From contig RFPG01000002.1 in assembly GCA_009926245.1 (NCBI GenBank), positions 1-18,880 on the forward strand: a stretch of 18,880 nucleotides of DNA, written 5' to 3'. Made by a program: the position numbers and the translations under genes. The notes beneath the pieces were generated by a model. It saw only the letters and a list, made by a program, of their open reading frames with translations, was not told the origin of the DNA and did no database searches. How positions within the stretch are numbered: position 1 is the first letter of the stretch; the number at the start of each line of letters is the position of its first letter. This DNA comes from Sphingobacteriia bacterium (GTDB lineage Bacteria; Bacteroidota; Bacteroidia; UBA7662). This document shows positions 14,989 to 18,880 of the stretch, piece after piece.

Positions 14989-17900
14989 TTAGAAATTAAG
15001 ACGAACGCCCAAACGTGTACGACGGGGTAATGAGAAATTCCCAGGATCGGCCATGGATGCACGGTACAAATCGTAGAAAGACTGACGGCTGATCACCGAA
15101 GCCAATTGCTGAGCACCCAAGTTGCTGGTCAAATAACCATCGTCCGTGGGGTCCCCGGTGAATTGATAAACACCTGTGATGTTGCGGTTATCAAAGAGAT
15201 TGATGATCTGCAGATAGACGTTGACCGAAGCCTCGCGGGGTTTGCCATCGGCCTTGCGACCCATCGCAAAATTGAAATCCTTGTCCACACGGAAATTCAT
15301 ACGGAACTGCCAAGGCAAACGTGAACCGTTGATACCACCCTTGAGTGTTGTTCGGCCTGTTAAACCGCCAGCGGCATCTCCATCAGGAGTTACAATGGTT
15401 TGACGCGAATAGGGTGTACCGGAAATTGCATTGGCTACAAAGTTGAATCCAACCCCTTCAAGCAAGCCGAAACCACCGATTCGGGGTCCATCGTAGGTTT
15501 TGCCTGTTCCAAAACGGAAGTCCAAATTGGCTACCAAGCGATGACGAGCATCGAAGCTCAATGGAATGGGAGTCCGCAAATTGTCGATACCGGCCTGGAT
15601 GATGTTGGCGGCCTGGTCTGGAGCCGAACCGGTACCATCGGCAAACTGCAGGGTGTAGCTGGCGTTAAGGCGAACATTTCCGGTACGACGCAAATCGTAG
15701 GTCAACGTCAAGCCTTTCACCGTACCAAAGTCAATGTTCCCGTAGGTTTGGTAATCAGCAGGGAATGCAAAAGGCACATTGATGATTTGAATCATGTTCC
15801 GCAGCTCACGATAGAAAGCCGCAATGGTCAAAGCCGAGGTCTTGTTGAGACGTTGTTTGAAACCCAACTGGTAATCAATGGTACGCTCAGGCTTGAGGTT
15901 CGGGTTGTTGATGGTCCCACCCACCTGACGCAAGAAATAATACTGACGGGGGTCAAAGCGGCTGAAAGCACTCGGGCGCTGAGTAAGTACATCGTAGTGG
16001 GCAAAGAATTGGGCCTCATCCGAAATCGGGAAAGAGAAGGCAACACGGGGCATCCAATTCACCTGGGGCGTATAGTCCGTGAAGGCATCGGCCCGTACCG
16101 CTATCTGGTTGGGGTCCTTGAGCCAAGGAATGACCGTACCCGTTGCAGAGGCTGCCGCAATACCCGAAGCATTCCGAATCTCAGCACCCTGCGCATTGTA
16201 CCAACGATTGCCATCCCGGTAACCCAGGATCGCTTTGTTGGAGGCATTGTTATCGTTGATGTAAACAACAGCCGAACCAGGAACAACGGATGGATGACTT
16301 AGGCCAGCGGTATTAGGATCAGCTTCGAGATCGTTGATGGTTTTGGCCGTGTAGAGCAAAAAGGGATCCTGAAGAACAGGCTGGTTGGCGTCAAAACGGT
16401 CCACCCTCAATCCAACACGGAACACCAAGTCATCAAAGTCAAACTTGTCCTCGATATAACCTGCTGCATAAACCGGTGCAAAGGCTGCAATCGGACGATT
16501 CAAAGAATCGGTGAAAAAGTCCAAGCGGCCAGGCTGATTGGACAGTTTGTTGCCGAGGTAATCGTAACCAAAATAACCCACGAAGGAATTACCGGCATTC
16601 AACAATTCATCAGCAGAGAAGTAACTCAACTTGAGCTGGTCTGGATTCAAATCGTCAATTTGAATAAAGTCACTGGCACCACGGCCCAAAGAGGCCCGAA
16701 GGTTTTTGTCAAACATGGATTGATTGGACGCAATCAAACGGTTCCATAACACCGTGTCGCTGAGAGGGAATCCAAAAGAGTCCACATCGACAATCGGGTT
16801 CCATGGCTTGTCAAAATCCAAGATGTGCTGGTTGGTAAGAGCGCGGGCTTGACCCCACAAACCAATCGTGCTTGCAAATGGATTCATGCTGTAAGAGCGA
16901 TCGATTCGCTGATCGTATTCAAAACCAAACTTGAGAGAATGGCCTCCAATATCCGCAGACGAAAAGAGCGTCATCCGGTAGGCATCGTTGTCGTTGAAGG
17001 AATAACCTCCAATTTGGCGACCCGACTCGTTCCAAATACCGTACGCAGTCCCTGGACGTAGGCCGTTGGTCAGACCACCGTTGAGGCGAACATCCGAAAG
17101 TCCGTTGATGCCCACATTGGTCGCCGTTAGGAAGCCATCTGCGTTGGTGCTACCACCAATGGTATTAAAGAAATCAATGCCCCAGTTGGCCAGCAAAGGA
17201 TCAATTCCCAAAGCCCAAGTTTTGTCGTAAACCAAGTTGGTTTCCCGGTAACCTTGCAAAGAAGTCAATTCAAATTCGACGGTGTCACCTGCAATCAAAA
17301 AGGGAACGGATTCAGTCCCAAATTGGGGGGTCAAATCGTAACGAAAACGTCCAACATACCCGTAATTAAAAGGGTTTCGGCCCAAGGCTTCTCCACCGTT
17401 GGTGGAACCCGTTGCTTTGGTATAATCGAACTGAACTTGGTAATAAGCATTGCGAATGAGTCCGTCCTGCTTTTGGTCGGCTGACGCAAAATTCTGGCGA
17501 AAACGCGCGTAACCGCGGATCGTCTGGTTCTCGTTGTTCCCCATGTTGTCGGGGTTCATCATCGAATAAGCGCGGGTATAGGCCTTGCCCCAGGTTCGGT
17601 CGTAGTTTCCGCCCACCGTCATCGAAATACTGGTGTTGGGTTGAAAGTCCACTTTACCCGCAACGGAAATACGGTTGCGGTTGGCATTGGGACGGACACG
17701 GATCAACTCGTATTGGTCTTCTGTTACGAACTCGGAATTCCGTTGAATCCCGGTTCCAAAGATGGAGGGACGGTAAGGATCGGCCTGCAGAGCGGACAAA
17801 CTACCCGGTTTCATCGTGTACAGTCCAATGGCCGAAGGCGAGGCATCCACCTGGGTTTCGGCTTCGCCGGAAAGGAAGAAGCCCAAGATGGACTTCTTGG

Positions 17901-18711
17901 TTTTGGCGTCCACCTGCTTGGTGATCAATGGGCCTGAAAAATTGAGGGCAAAAAGATTGTAACCGTAAGGTTCCAGGATCTTGGCCGAACTCAAAACTTC
18001 AGCTCCTCCAAAATAGGTGCTGGATGGACCGCGGGTTGTGATGTTAATGATACCGCCGGTAGCGTCCCCGTATTGGGCAGGGATACCGCCGGTGATAACG
18101 GTGGTCTGTTCAATGGCCGCGTTGGGCAGGTTGGTTGAACCCCGAACACGGATACCATCAATAAAGTACTCAGTACTAGAAGACCTGGAACCGCGGATGT
18201 TCAATGCCCCTCCTTCGTCCGCCTGGAATACACCGGCGGTGGTGGCCGCAATCGAGTTCACATCCCGGGTTGGCAGGGCCGCAATTTCTTCGCGGGTTAC
18301 GGTACCTCCCGTTGAGGTTTCGTCCTTGGAAATCAAGGGAACCTCGTAATCAACGACGTTGATTTCGCCAAGATTCACACCGGATGACATCTTAATGTCC
18401 AAAAACTGGCTACGGTCCGCCGTGATCACCAAGCCCCGAACAACCTCGGAATTGTAACCTACGTAACTGACCTTGATATCGTATTTACCCGGTGAAAGGG
18501 CGCCAAATTTGTACTTTCCGTCAATATCGGTGGTTGTTCCGCCCTTCTGGACGCCTTCTTTTTCGATAATAACGTTGGCAAAGGGAATGCCTTCCTTGGG
18601 CTTGAGGGCATCGACTACTTTCCCCTGAACCGAACCGGTCCCGGCCTGCCCCCAAGCGGAGGCGGAATACAAACCAAACAACAAGAGCGCGAGGTACCTT
18701 TTCAACTGCAT
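14989..18711 (-). CDS. TonB-dependent receptor with carboxypeptidase-like domain
   Basis: This is a 1240-residue outer-membrane TonB-dependent receptor. The signal peptide is about residues 1-21. A carboxypeptidase-regulatory-like beta-sandwich follows (about 25-110; GKVVDA, ANVIIE, TDIDGKYKF, SYVGY). The plug domain is at about 131-230, with NIRGSRSSSTEYFIDGIRVRG read as NIRG (171-174) and YFIDGIRVRG (182-191), then PAQYGDATGGIINITTRGP (211-229). The barrel fills the rest, including the typical NPNLKPERTIDYQLGF strand. The C-terminal phenylalanine (VRLNF) is a barrel-assembly signal. A TonB box should lie around residues 114-130, but I cannot identify one firmly. No SusD-like lipoprotein gene is adjacent, so this is not a classic SusCD glycan pair. 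It is the first gene of the cassette with the T9SS-tailed and PorV-like genes. Substrate unknown. Confidence 0.93.
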   Translation of the reverse strand: MQLKRYLALLLFGLYSASAWGQAGTGSVQGKVVDALKPKEGIPFANVIIEKEGVQKGGTTTDIDGKYKFGALSPGKYDIKVSYVGYNSEVVRGLVITADRSQFLDIKMSSGVNLGEINVVDYEVPLISKDETSTGGTVTREEIAALPTRDVNSIAATTAGVFQADEGGALNIRGSRSSSTEYFIDGIRVRGSTNLPNAAIEQTTVITGGIPAQYGDATGGIINITTRGPSSTYFGGAEVLSSAKILEPYGYNLFALNFSGPLITKQVDAKTKKSILGFFLSGEAETQVDASPSAIGLYTMKPGSLSALQADPYRPSIFGTGIQRNSEFVTEDQYELIRVRPNANRNRISVAGKVDFQPNTSISMTVGGNYDRTWGKAYTRAYSMMNPDNMGNNENQTIRGYARFRQNFASADQKQDGLIRNAYYQVQFDYTKATGSTNGGEALGRNPFNYGYVGRFRYDLTPQFGTESVPFLIAGDTVEFELTSLQGYRETNLVYDKTWALGIDPLLANWGIDFFNTIGGSTNADGFLTATNVGINGLSDVRLNGGLTNGLRPGTAYGIWNESGRQIGGYSFNDNDAYRMTLFSSADIGGHSLKFGFEYDQRIDRSYSMNPFASTIGLWGQARALTNQHILDFDKPWNPIVDVDSFGFPLSDTVLWNRLIASNQSMFDKNLRASLGRGASDFIQIDDLNPDQLKLSYFSADELLNAGNSFVGYFGYDYLGNKLSNQPGRLDFFTDSLNRPIAAFAPVYAAGYIEDKFDFDDLVFRVGLRVDRFDANQPVLQDPFLLYTAKTINDLEADPNTAGLSHPSVVPGSAVVYINDNNASNKAILGYRDGNRWYNAQGAEIRNASGIAAASATGTVIPWLKDPNQIAVRADAFTDYTPQVNWMPRVAFSFPISDEAQFFAHYDVLTQRPSAFSRFDPRQYYFLRQVGGTINNPNLKPERTIDYQLGFKQRLNKTSALTIAAFYRELRNMIQIINVPFAFPADYQTYGNIDFGTVKGLTLTYDLRRTGNVRLNASYTLQFADGTGSAPDQAANIIQAGIDNLRTPIPLSFDARHRLVANLDFRFGTGKTYDGPRIGGFGLLEGVGFNFVANAISGTPYSRQTIVTPDGDAAGGLTGRTTLKGGINGSRLPWQFRMNFRVDKDFNFAMGRKADGKPREASVNVYLQIINLFDNRNITGVYQFTGDPTDDGYLTSNLGAQQLASVISRQSFYDLYRASMADPGNFSLPRRTRLGVRLNF

Positions 18712-18880
18712 ATGCTTTATTTTGAAGGCTATAGTTCAATGTTAGGTTCGGGGCAGCCAAAGTTTAGCTTTCCCAAAAAAGGATTAAAACACGAACTTAG
18801 GCACAAATGATGGATTTTAAGCCCATTTGGTCATCTAAATTTAACTTTTGAAGGATTACATCCCCCCGCCAAGCCCTTTC

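Noticed and set aside
14945..14996. Inverted repeat ATTTCTA / TAGAAAT between the receptor and giant-protein genes
   Set aside because: The arms are short and A/T-rich, the loop is long, and no T-run follows. It is easily chance and is not a terminator or a convincing RNA structure.
15400..16302. 300-residue plus-strand open frame inside the TonB-receptor gene
   Set aside because: It has no recognisable domain and is fully contained in a strong minus-strand gene with clear domains. It is a shadow of that gene's codon use.
18758..18766. Possible -7 element TAAACTTTG upstream of the TonB-receptor gene
   Set aside because: It has three bases instead of two between TA and TTTG, and no -33 TTG is at the right distance. 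A promoter should exist in 18712-18880, but I cannot place it.

Overview
The window looks like a chromosomal segment of a Bacteroidota bacterium; lower ranks cannot be fixed from it. The evidence is lineage-typical protein content: a TonB-dependent receptor with an N-terminal carboxypeptidase-regulatory-like domain, a very large secreted protein with a type IX secretion (T9SS) C-terminal tail, a PorV/PorQ-family outer-membrane barrel, a DUF6588-type barrel, and an adjacent greA and HIT gene pair. Initiation sites mostly lack clear Shine-Dalgarno sequences, and a few upstream regions contain the Bacteroidota -7 element TAnnTTTG. Base composition is fairly even along the window. I see no insertion sequences, phage genes, tRNA or rRNA genes, or CRISPR array.

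Positions 1-8186 are a surface and envelope glycan region. On the minus strand lie a DUF6588-like barrel gene (48-1244) and a family 9 glycosyltransferase (1305-2468). Divergent from them on the plus strand is a translationally coupled pair, a Wzz-type chain-length determinant (2553-3656) and an O-antigen ligase/polymerase (3656-5089). Their end collides with a minus-strand three-gene operon (8186 to 5086): a flippase-like (LPG-synthase TM-type) membrane protein, a membrane family 2 glycosyltransferase, and an unpaired DppC/OppC-type ABC permease. Together these suggest assembly of a surface polysaccharide or glycolipid.

Positions 8201-9759 hold housekeeping genes: ruvC (plus strand), and HIT hydrolase and greA (minus strand). 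The convergent ruvC/HIT junction is built from three imperfect copies of a short unit that carries a stop codon on both strands.

Positions 9816-18711 are a minus-strand three-gene outer-membrane cassette: TonB-dependent receptor, a 1343-residue T9SS-tailed secreted protein, and a PorV-like barrel. It is closed by a clear intrinsic terminator before greA. This cassette is the most interesting part of the window. It pairs a T9SS cargo with its own PorV-like partner and an energised outer-membrane channel, and I do not recognise a defined function for it. Nothing is left unexplained over more than about 170 bases; the longest non-coding stretch is the upstream region at 18712-18880.
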